Origin: Lachnospiraceae bacterium UBA6452
Lineage (GTDB): Bacteria; Bacillota; Clostridia; Lachnospirales; Lachnospiraceae
NCBI GenBank assembly: GCA_002441865.1
Contig: DJNY01000165.1
Coordinates: forward strand, 1-10,049
Direction of reading: 5' to 3'
DNA length: 10,049 nt
Part shown: positions 1-6,020 of the stretch, one piece after another
Numbering within the stretch: the stretch's first letter is position 1
How the letters are laid out: every line of letters starts with the position of its first letter
Position numbers and translations under genes: made by a program
The notes under the pieces: model-generated
Seen by the model: the letters and a program-made list of their open reading frames with translations, nothing else
Told to the model about the DNA's origin: nothing
The model's database searches: none

Positions 1-594
1 ATGCATGACAAAACGCTGCAGCTGATCGGCAGAAGGCATACGGTAGGGCAGGCAGTAGACGCTTACCATATGGCAAGAGAGCTTGGCTTTGATAATATCA
101 ATATGGATATTATTTTAGGACTTCCGGGCGAGGATGAAGCAGATGTGGCAGAGACGATCCGCCAGATCGACGCACTTTCGCCGGATTCTTTGACCGTACA
201 TTCTCTGGCAATCAAGCGGGCTTCCAGACTGCGCCGCTATATGGACGAGCATCAGGTATTTTCCATCCACAATACGGATGAAACGATGCGGATCGCAGCG
301 GAGGGCGCACGCATGCTTTCCATGCAGCCTTATTATCTCTACCGGCAGAAAAATATGTCCGGTAATTTTGAAAACGTGGGCTATGCACGGGACGGGAAAT
401 ATGGCATATATAATATTCTGATCATGGAGGAACTGCAGACGATCGTAGCGCTCGGCGCGGGCAGCATTACAAAACGTGTTTTCCCGGACGGACGGATTGA
501 ACGGTGTGATAATGTGAAGGATGTTGCGTTGTATATAGAAAAGATTGATGAAATGATGGAGCGGAAACGACAGTTGTTTGCGGATCGATCATAA
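1..594 (+). CDS. hemZ: HemZ-type radical SAM protein (coproporphyrinogen III dehydrogenase family), 3' part only
   Basis: This is the C-terminal 197 residues of a HemZ-like protein; the family is roughly 480-500 residues, so the N-terminal half and the CX3CX2C iron-sulfur cluster motif lie upstream of the window. The ATG at base 1 is almost certainly an internal Met, because the first visible stretch (KTLQLIGRRHT) is mid-domain sequence. Visible family features are the radical SAM strand INMDIILGLPGE (residues 33-44), HSLAIKRAS (67-75), PYYLYRQKNMSGNFENVGYA (110-129) and the Gly-rich LGAGSITK (151-158). HemZ proteins are annotated as oxygen-independent coproporphyrinogen III oxidases acting in the cytoplasm with SAM and a 4Fe-4S cluster. 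Some relatives of HemN are heme chaperones, so the exact reaction is inferred. The gene ends with TAA at 592-594. No convincing terminator follows, so read-through into the next gene is possible. Confidence 0.9.
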   Translation: MHDKTLQLIGRRHTVGQAVDAYHMARELGFDNINMDIILGLPGEDEADVAETIRQIDALSPDSLTVHSLAIKRASRLRRYMDEHQVFSIHNTDETMRIAAEGARMLSMQPYYLYRQKNMSGNFENVGYARDGKYGIYNILIMEELQTIVALGAGSITKRVFPDGRIERCDNVKDVALYIEKIDEMMERKRQLFADRS

Positions 595-624
595 ATGATA
601 GGATGCAGATGATGCATTTCCCTC

Positions 625-654
625 TTCAGAAACGGAAAAAACAACCGATATATT
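625..654 (+). promoter_or_regulatory. possible sigma-A promoter for the DUF6033-like gene
   Basis: TTCAGA (625-630) and TATATT (649-654) are separated by 18 bp. The -10 box matches consensus at five of six positions and the -35 box at four of six. Transcription would start near base 661, just before a leader hairpin. The area is AT-rich and overlapping -10 alternatives exist (TATTAT at 651-656), so this is a tentative call. Confidence 0.35.
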
Positions 655-666
655 ATATAAGAAGGT

Positions 667-684
667 TCTCAAAAGGATTTGAGA
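667..684 (+). promoter_or_regulatory. 5'-leader hairpin upstream of the DUF6033-like gene
   Basis: A perfect 7-bp inverted repeat: TCTCAAA (667-673), loop AGGA, TTTGAGA (678-684). It lies 13 nt before the ribosome binding site AAGGAGGAA (698-706), which is left unpaired. No U-tract follows, so it is not a terminator. If the proposed promoter is right, it would sit within about 10 nt of the 5' end of the mRNA, a position where stems often slow 5' decay. That role is inference. Confidence 0.4.
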
Positions 685-712
685 CGGAATAAACTTCAAG
701 GAGGAAGTAAAT

Positions 713-1558
713 ATGAGTATATCAGGTGTTTCTTATCAACAGGCAAATCAGGTCTATCAGAATTCCCAGCAGGTAAAAACTGAAAATCGGAAAGAGACAG
801 GAAAAACGGCTTCTAAATCAGACACAGTCAAAGTGTCCGAGTGGAAGCCTGTTTCTGAAGGCAGTTCCCTTACGCCGACAACAAAGGCGGGATACGGAAC
901 GGTTGTCGGAAATGTAGAACTGTCAGACAAAGCAAAGGCTTATTATGACAAGCTGAAAAACAAATTTCACGGAATGGATTTCATTCTGGTAAGTAAGGAT
1001 ATGAAATCACAGGTGGAAGCAAATGCCTCTGCTTATGGCAACGCCAGCAAACCGGTCGTTCTGATCGATGAGGAAAAGCTGGAAAGAATGGCGACGGATG
1101 AAAACTTCCGTAAAAAGTATGAGGGGCTGATCGCCATGTCCCAGAGCAAGATGATGCGTGCGAAAAACAGTCTGACAAGCAGCGGCGCAAAGGTCAGGAA
1201 TTTTGGCATGCGTATCGGTGAGGATGGCAGAGCTTCTTTCTTTGCGACAGTCGAAAAGGCAAATACTGCACAGACAAAAGCACTGCAGAAAAGACAGGAA
1301 GCCAAGAAGGCAGAAAAGGCGAAGGCAAAGAAAAAGGCGGAAAAGGAAGCAAGGGAAGACCGGATAGAAAAGCGGAAGGATGAAAAGACAGAAAAGGCAA
1401 AAGAAACAGAGCAGCAGCCGGATTATCTGGAATTTGAAGCAGATACGATAGAAGATCTGGTGGATGCGGTTTCCAGATATGCTTACGATTCCACGGAAAG
1501 GAACGTATTGGCAAAAGCAGAGAGTGAGGTCGGACAGCGCTTTGATTTCCGGGGGTGA
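713..1558 (+). CDS. DUF6033-like protein of unknown function
   Basis: A 281-residue soluble protein with no signal peptide or membrane segment. I match it to DUF6033 from memory of its overall pattern: a polar Ser/Thr/Lys-rich N-terminus (1-60), a conserved core (about 61-182) containing LSDKAKAYYDKLK, MDFILVSKDMK (88-98) and PVVLIDEEK (114-122), a highly charged Lys/Glu/Ala segment (about 188-232) that should form a long helix or coiled coil, and a short conserved C-terminus ending VGQRFDFRG. The start is secure: AAGGAGGAA ends 6 nt before the ATG. It lies between hemZ and a Na+/phosphate transporter that has its own promoter, so it is probably transcribed alone or with hemZ. No enzyme motif is visible. 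The function is unknown and the family name should be checked by a profile search. Confidence 0.8.
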   Translation: MSISGVSYQQANQVYQNSQQVKTENRKETGKTASKSDTVKVSEWKPVSEGSSLTPTTKAGYGTVVGNVELSDKAKAYYDKLKNKFHGMDFILVSKDMKSQVEANASAYGNASKPVVLIDEEKLERMATDENFRKKYEGLIAMSQSKMMRAKNSLTSSGAKVRNFGMRIGEDGRASFFATVEKANTAQTKALQKRQEAKKAEKAKAKKKAEKEAREDRIEKRKDEKTEKAKETEQQPDYLEFEADTIEDLVDAVSRYAYDSTERNVLAKAESEVGQRFDFRG

Positions 1559-1604
1559 GATCATGGTATAAGCGGAGAAATATGGCTGCTTTTGAAAAAA
1601 TGAA

Positions 1605-1633
1605 TTGACACTTTGCCGATACAAAAATACAAT
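1605..1633 (+). promoter_or_regulatory. near-consensus sigma-A promoter of the Na+/phosphate cotransporter gene
   Basis: TTGACA (1605-1610), a 17-bp spacer, then TACAAT (1628-1633). The -35 is a perfect match, the -10 matches five of six, and the spacer is optimal. Expected start of transcription is near 1640, giving a leader of about 50 nt. The first three bases of the -35 form an in-frame TTG that could be mistaken for a start codon of the downstream gene. Confidence 0.8.
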
Positions 1634-1655
1634 AGAAGCAGAGCGTAAGAAAAAA

Positions 1656-1672
1656 GCCTGTGAAATACAGGC
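1656..1672 (+). promoter_or_regulatory. leader hairpin just upstream of the Na+/phosphate cotransporter ribosome binding site
   Basis: GCCTGT (1656-1661), loop GAAAT, ACAGGC (1667-1672): a perfect 6-bp stem directly followed by AAGGAACGAGGA, which holds the Shine-Dalgarno (GAGGA, 1680-1684). No U-tract follows, so it is not a terminator. It could affect mRNA stability or ribosome loading; no known riboswitch is recognised. Confidence 0.35.
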
Positions 1673-1691
1673 AAGGAACGAGGATTCATTT

Positions 1692-3494
1692 ATGGATACG
1701 GTGAAGATAATCACGCTACTGCTTGGACTTTTGAGTGGCATCGCACTCTTTTTATATGGCATGAGCGTCATGGGAGACGGAATCAAGAAGGTGGCAGGTA
1801 ATAAGCTGGAAACCCTTCTTTATAAGCTGACCAGCAATCCGATAAAGGGTATTTTACTGGGTGCGGGCGTAACGGCTATTATCCAGTCTTCCTCTGCGAC
1901 TTCCGTTATGGTAGTCGGTTTTGTAAATTCCGGTATGATGAAGGTCGTACAGGGCATCAGTATTATCATGGGTGCTAATATTGGAACAAGTATTACAGGA
2001 TGGATCCTGTGTCTGTCCGATATCCAGGGGGCAGGCGGTATCGCATCCCTGCTTTCTTCTACCAGCATTGCTGCGATCGTGGCAATTCTTGGTCTGCTGG
2101 TCAGAAGTATTTCAAAGAAAGATTCGTACCGTGCGGTTGGTGATATCCTGTTTGGTTTTACGATCCTGATGATGGGTATGTCTGCCATGAAAACAGCAAT
2201 GGAACCATTGCAGGATGTTCCGCAGTTTACGGGACTTCTGACAAAGTTCTCCAATCCGGCACTTGGTATTTTCATCGGTATTCTCATTACCGCGATCCTG
2301 CAGAGTGCATCTGCATCGGTCGGTATCCTGCAGTCGATCGCTATGTCCGGTTATGTACCGTTTTCAGCAGCACTGCCGATCGTTATGGGTATCGGGATCG
2401 GTGCTTCCTGTCCGGTTCTGATGAGCGGTGTCAGCTCCAATAAAAACGGTAAGAGAACGGCGCTTGTCTATCTGATCAACGATTTATTTGGAATGATCAT
2501 CTGCGGCAGTATTTTTTATGTCCTGCAGGCGATCCTGACGGGAGGGAAGCAGTTTGCCATTATGGATATGCAGATGACTTCCGTGTCCATAGCACTTTTA
2601 AATACCGTATATCGTGTTGTAACGATCCTGATCCTGGCGCCGTTTATCAAACAGATCAATAAGCTGGTATTCTGGCTGATCAAAGAGACGGAAGATGAGA
2701 TGGAAGATCAGGCGGATTTCGATCTGCTGGAAGAACGCTTCCTGCGCAACCCGGAGCTTGCACTTGCACAGGTGCATACGGTCATGAACGGAATGGCAAC
2801 GGGCGCACAGAAAAACGTGATGCGTGCCCTGCATCTGATGGAGCAGTATACAACAGAAGCCTATAATAAGATCCAGGATAAAGAAAAGATCATCGATAAA
2901 TACGAAGATAAGCTTGGCACCTATCTGATGCGTGTCACAGCAACGGAGCAGAACCAGCAGCAGACCAGGCAGAGCGCAAAGTTCCTGCATACAGTCAGTG
3001 ATTTTGAACGAATAGCCGACCATGCCTGTGGGATTTCCAGAGTGGCAAAGGAGATCAGTGAGAAAAACATACGGTTTTCCGCAGATGCACAAAAGGAATC
3101 TGAGGTTCTGATCGCAGCAGTGAAAGAGATCATGGAGCTGACCATTCATGCCTTTGAACATGATGATATAGAAATGGCACACAGAGTGGAGCCGCTGCGT
3201 ATTACGATCCGTCTGCTCTGCGGTGAGATCAAGAAAAATCATATCATCCGTCTGCAAAAAGGAAACTGTGATATCAATAATGGTTTTGCCTTTAATGATC
3301 TGCTTAGCAACTTAGAGCGTATCGCAGCACATTGTTCCAATATCGCGGTAGCGATGATCGAATTTGAAGCAGATGATTTCAATACACATGAATATCTGCG
3401 CGATATCCGTAAGTCACCGGATTCGCAGGTGCTCACCGACCTGAATTATTATTCGGGAAAATATACGATAGAGAAAGAAGAAGAGAAAGCCTGA
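1692..3494 (+). CDS. Na+/phosphate cotransporter family protein with C-terminal PhoU-like domain
   Basis: A 600-residue inner-membrane protein of the NptA/YjbB (PF02690) type, expected to import inorganic phosphate with sodium. Two inverted halves carry the signature repeats QSSSATSVMVVG (65-76) and QSASASVGIL (204-213), each in a run of hydrophobic helices that ends near residue 330. The remainder (about 350-580) is a soluble helical PhoU-like domain with the two typical motifs DFERIADH (437-444) and NLERIAAH (540-547); the second has Ala where the ExxxD pattern would give Asp. The ATG at 1692 is preferred over an in-frame TTG at 1605 because it has GAGGA 7 nt upstream, begins the hydrophobic N-terminus directly, and lies downstream of the strong promoter at 1605-1633. 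The extra 29 residues from the TTG are polar and unlike the family. The gene is monocistronic, closed by the terminator at 3506-3533. I see no clear Pho-box repeats upstream. Confidence 0.93.
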   Translation: MDTVKIITLLLGLLSGIALFLYGMSVMGDGIKKVAGNKLETLLYKLTSNPIKGILLGAGVTAIIQSSSATSVMVVGFVNSGMMKVVQGISIIMGANIGTSITGWILCLSDIQGAGGIASLLSSTSIAAIVAILGLLVRSISKKDSYRAVGDILFGFTILMMGMSAMKTAMEPLQDVPQFTGLLTKFSNPALGIFIGILITAILQSASASVGILQSIAMSGYVPFSAALPIVMGIGIGASCPVLMSGVSSNKNGKRTALVYLINDLFGMIICGSIFYVLQAILTGGKQFAIMDMQMTSVSIALLNTVYRVVTILILAPFIKQINKLVFWLIKETEDEMEDQADFDLLEERFLRNPELALAQVHTVMNGMATGAQKNVMRALHLMEQYTTEAYNKIQDKEKIIDKYEDKLGTYLMRVTATEQNQQQTRQSAKFLHTVSDFERIADHACGISRVAKEISEKNIRFSADAQKESEVLIAAVKEIMELTIHAFEHDDIEMAHRVEPLRITIRLLCGEIKKNHIIRLQKGNCDINNGFAFNDLLSNLERIAAHCSNIAVAMIEFEADDFNTHEYLRDIRKSPDSQVLTDLNYYSGKYTIEKEEEKA

Positions 3495-3505
3495 TAGGGT
3501 ATCAG

Positions 3506-3533
3506 AAAAGCTCCGCAATGTGCGGAGCTTTTT
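3506..3533 (+). terminator. intrinsic terminator after the cotransporter gene, probably bidirectional
   Basis: AGCTCCGCA (3509-3517), loop ATG, TGCGGAGCT (3521-3529): a 9-bp GC-rich stem flanked by AAA on the left and TTTT on the right, 14 nt after the TGA stop. On the minus strand the same stem is followed by a T-run and lies about 40 nt beyond the stop of degV, so it can serve both convergent genes. Confidence 0.93.
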
Positions 3534-3575
3534 GCTGGCTGTTTTTATTTGACTGTATTCTGTATCGCCGGAACT

Positions 3576-4487
3576 TTACTCAGCATCTGTGGTAACACCG
3601 AGCTCGCGATCCTTTGCCATATAGAACAGTGCAATGGTATCAGGTCCGACATGGCTGCCTGTACAGTAATCATAAGAGGTATTGATAAACTCACGTACTT
3701 TTATACGTTTCTGGATCTCTTCCATGACATACAGGGAATCTTCATAAGCATCTGCATGTGCAATACCGATGATCTGTTTTTCCGGTTCTACGATCGTGTC
3801 ACAGACTAAATTGATCAGGGTATTCAGTGCGGCTTTTCTGCCACGGCATTTTTTAAACTGTACGATATAGCCGTCTTTATTGCCACGCAGGATCGGTTTG
3901 ATCTGCAGAAGATTACCGACAAAAGCGGCGGATCCGGTCAGACGTCCTGTTTTTGCCAGATATTTCAGATCGCCGACAGTAAAAACACCGTTCATTCTTG
4001 CGGGATAAGTTTCCAGTATGTCGGCAACCTCATCCACTTCCTTACCCTGCGAACGCATTTCACTGGCGTAGATTGCCAGAATTCCCTGTGCCAGAGAGGC
4101 ATTCAGAGAATCAATCATACGGATCTTTCTGCCACACGGCAGATTCTCCATCAGATCTTCTGCAGCAAGTCTTGCGGAATTAAAATTACCGCTGATGTTT
4201 TTACTGAGGGAAAAATAAAGCACATCTTCATTTTGCTCCATAATGCTGCGGAAGCAGTTCTCAAAGTCTCCGCTGGAGATCAGCCCTGTTTTGACATCCA
4301 TGCCTGCACGCATGGCGTCATAATATTTTTTCCCCTTCTGACGTTCTTCTTCCGGGGAAAGAGACGGATCGAAGCAGACAAGCTCCTTACCATCTACATA
4401 ATTCACAAAAGAAAGCACCTGAATCTGGTACTTTTTCACAAACTCTGCCGGAATATTGGCTGCAGAGTCAACAACTATCTGGAACAT
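3576..4487 (-). CDS. DegV family protein (FakB-type fatty-acid-binding protein)
   Basis: A 303-residue cytosolic protein from the preferred start. DegV proteins bind a long-chain fatty acid; those studied as FakB present it to the kinase FakA, which makes acyl-phosphate for phospholipid synthesis. Family features are VVDSAANIP (5-13), YFSLSKNISGNFNSA (91-105, the SxxxSGxxxSA ligand region), LKYLAKTGRLTG (174-185), LLQIKPIL (193-200) and TGSHVGPDTIALFY (276-289). Start choice: Met at 4487 has AGGTGA 4 nt before it, matching the 3' end of the anti-Shine-Dalgarno pairing, and begins just before the conserved DSA strand. In-frame ATGs at 4523 and 4529 add a polar MSMTKKKTKD tail and have no ribosome binding site. 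The fatty-acid ligand and pairing with a FakA are inferred; no fakA is in the window. It is probably monocistronic. Confidence 0.92.
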   Translation of the reverse strand: MFQIVVDSAANIPAEFVKKYQIQVLSFVNYVDGKELVCFDPSLSPEEERQKGKKYYDAMRAGMDVKTGLISSGDFENCFRSIMEQNEDVLYFSLSKNISGNFNSARLAAEDLMENLPCGRKIRMIDSLNASLAQGILAIYASEMRSQGKEVDEVADILETYPARMNGVFTVGDLKYLAKTGRLTGSAAFVGNLLQIKPILRGNKDGYIVQFKKCRGRKAALNTLINLVCDTIVEPEKQIIGIAHADAYEDSLYVMEEIQKRIKVREFINTSYDYCTGSHVGPDTIALFYMAKDRELGVTTDAE

Positions 4488-4543
4488 ATCGTCACCTGTA
4501 TCCTTTGTTTTCTTTTTTGTCATAGACATGTAATCATGAAACC

Positions 4544-4555
4544 ATGACGTGTCAT
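4544..4555. repeat. short inverted repeat in the degV leader
   Basis: ATGAC-GT-GTCAT (plus strand), a 5-bp inverted repeat with a 2-bp centre, placed about 6-17 nt downstream of the expected degV transcription start. CATG also occurs at 4527, 4535 and 4543, exactly 8 bp apart. It could be an operator for a repressor, but no known operator consensus is recognised and the repeat is short. Confidence 0.25.
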
Positions 4556-4567
4556 ATTGTTTATAAT

Positions 4568-4596
4568 ATTATATGTAGTAATAAAAACTATGTCAA
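4568..4596 (-). promoter_or_regulatory. perfect-consensus sigma-A promoter of degV
   Basis: Read on the minus strand: TTGACA (4596-4591), 17-bp spacer, TATAAT (4573-4568). All twelve bases match consensus. Transcription should start near 4561, giving a leader of about 73 nt to the preferred ATG at 4487. This also argues that the upstream in-frame ATGs (4523, 4529) lie in the transcribed leader. Confidence 0.88.
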
Positions 4597-4659
4597 GAGG
4601 AGCCGGGATAAAAGGATTATAACTTTTTTAATACTATAACAAAAGATAATAAGAAACTC

Positions 4660-4688
4660 TTGAGAACAGATAAAAAAAGTAGTAAAAT
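4660..4688 (+). promoter_or_regulatory. sigma-A promoter of the hisS-aspS-phosphopantetheinyl transferase operon
   Basis: TTGAGA (4660-4665), 17-bp spacer, TAAAAT (4683-4688), each box matching consensus at five of six positions. Transcription should start near 4695, leaving a leader of about 45 nt before the hisS ATG. It diverges from the degV promoter, the two -35 boxes being about 63 bp apart. The leader is too short for a T-box, and no T-box specifier stem or AGGGTGG-type sequence is visible. Confidence 0.75.
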
Positions 4689-4740
4689 CAGACAATGTGA
4701 AACAATCAGGTAATCAAAAGGAAAGAAAAGGGTAATTTAT

Positions 4741-6003
4741 ATGGCACTGAATAAGAAACCGGTAAACGGAATGAAGGATATTCTTCCGGAGGAAATGCAG
4801 ATTCGTGATTATGTCATGGGTGTGATCAAAGAAAACTATCGCAAGTTCGGTTTTACACCGATCGAAACACCATGCGTGGAGAGCATCGGCAATCTTTGCT
4901 CCAAACAGGGCGGTGAAAATGAAAAGCTGATTTTTAAGATCTTGAAGCGTGGTGAAAAGCTGAACCTGGCAACGGCAAAGGAAGAAAATGATCTGGCAGA
5001 CAGCGGACTCCGTTATGACCTGACACTTCCGCTTTCCCGTTATTATGCAAATCATGCCAATGAATTGCCAAATCCGTTCAAGGCGCTGCAGATGGGAAAT
5101 GTATGGAGAGCGGACAGACCGCAGAAGGGACGTTTCCGTCAGTTTGTGCAGTGCGATATCGATATATTGGGAGAGCCGAGCAATCTGGCTGAGATCGAGC
5201 TGATCCTGGCGACGACAACGACACTTGGCAAGCTTGGTTTCTCTAATTTCAAGGTACGTATCAATGAAAGAAGAATTTTAAAGGCAATGGCTGCTTATTC
5301 CGGATTCCCGGAGGAACAGTATGATCTTGTATTTATCATTCTGGATAAGATGGACAAGATCGGTCTTGATGGCGTGAAGGCAGAACTGCTGGAAAGCGGA
5401 TTCACACAGGAAATGGTAGACAGGTACGGTAAGCTGTTTGAAGGAATGCAGGCGGCAGAAGATGCGATCGCTTATCTGGCTGGGGAACTTGGTGACTATC
5501 TGGAAGAAGGCGTGGCAGACAGCCTGAGTGAGATCCGTACAAGCGTCAGTGCAACGGTTGACGGCAATTTTGAGATCGTATTTGATCCGACACTGGTACG
5601 TGGCATGTCTTATTATACCGGTACGATCTTTGAAATTGAAATGCCTGACTTTGGCAGCAGTGTTGCAGGCGGCGGCCGCTATGATAAGATGGTCGGTAAG
5701 TTTACCGGAAAGGATACACCGGCGTGTGGCTTCTCCATCGGATTTGAACGGATCATCACGATCCTGCTCGATCAGGGCTTCCAGGTACCGGGCAGTGCGG
5801 AAAAGATCGCATTTTTAGTAGAAAAGGGCATGGATGCTGACCGCCTCTGTGAAGTGATCAAAGAGGCACAGAAGCTCAGAAGCGAGGGCAAGCAGGTACT
5901 GGTTGTCCGCATGAACAAAAACAAAAAATTCCAGAAGGAACAGCTGACAAAGGAAGGCTATTGTGAATTCAGGGATTTCTATAAAGAAGCACTAAAAAAT
6001 TAG
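4741..6003 (+). CDS. hisS: histidine--tRNA ligase
   Basis: A 420-residue class II aminoacyl-tRNA synthetase that charges tRNA-His with histidine using ATP, in the cytosol. Visible motifs: motif 1 region FGFTPIETP (36-44), RYDLTLPLSRY (91-101), motif 2 with RADRPQKGRFRQFVQCDID (123-141), the histidine-binding LVRGMSYYTGTIFE (285-298), GGGRYDKMVG (310-319) and motif 3 ACGFSIGFERI (328-338). A C-terminal anticodon-binding domain follows (about 354-420). The histidine motif usually reads RGLDYY; here it is RGMSYY, with Ser in place of Asp. The length is normal. AAAAGGG lies 8 nt before the ATG. It is first in an operon, with aspS beginning 17 bp after its stop. Unlike many Firmicute hisS genes it shows no T-box leader. 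Confidence 0.97.
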   Translation: MALNKKPVNGMKDILPEEMQIRDYVMGVIKENYRKFGFTPIETPCVESIGNLCSKQGGENEKLIFKILKRGEKLNLATAKEENDLADSGLRYDLTLPLSRYYANHANELPNPFKALQMGNVWRADRPQKGRFRQFVQCDIDILGEPSNLAEIELILATTTTLGKLGFSNFKVRINERRILKAMAAYSGFPEEQYDLVFIILDKMDKIGLDGVKAELLESGFTQEMVDRYGKLFEGMQAAEDAIAYLAGELGDYLEEGVADSLSEIRTSVSATVDGNFEIVFDPTLVRGMSYYTGTIFEIEMPDFGSSVAGGGRYDKMVGKFTGKDTPACGFSIGFERIITILLDQGFQVPGSAEKIAFLVEKGMDADRLCEVIKEAQKLRSEGKQVLVVRMNKNKKFQKEQLTKEGYCEFRDFYKEALKN

Positions 6004-6020
6004 GAAGAGGAGAATGAAAA

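Noticed and set aside
601..619. Possible hemZ terminator hairpin (ATGCA-GATGA-TGCAT plus G-T pairs)
   Set aside because: The stem has only five Watson-Crick pairs and is followed by three T then CCC, too weak for an intrinsic terminator.
1007..1786. 259-codon open frame on the minus strand opposite the DUF6033-like gene
   Set aside because: It is the complement of Lys/Glu/Ala-rich codons, which rarely give stops on the reverse strand. The product is a Phe/Leu/Cys-rich low-complexity string with no family features or ribosome binding site, and it crosses a strong promoter.
2598..3257. 219-codon minus-strand open frame inside the cotransporter gene
   Set aside because: It lies entirely within the PhoU-like half of a clear plus-strand gene. 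The product is Cys/His/Leu-rich and resembles no family.
3549..3809. Plus-strand 86-codon frame opposite the 3' end of degV
   Set aside because: It begins just after the terminator, has no ribosome binding site, and is the antisense of conserved DegV sequence.
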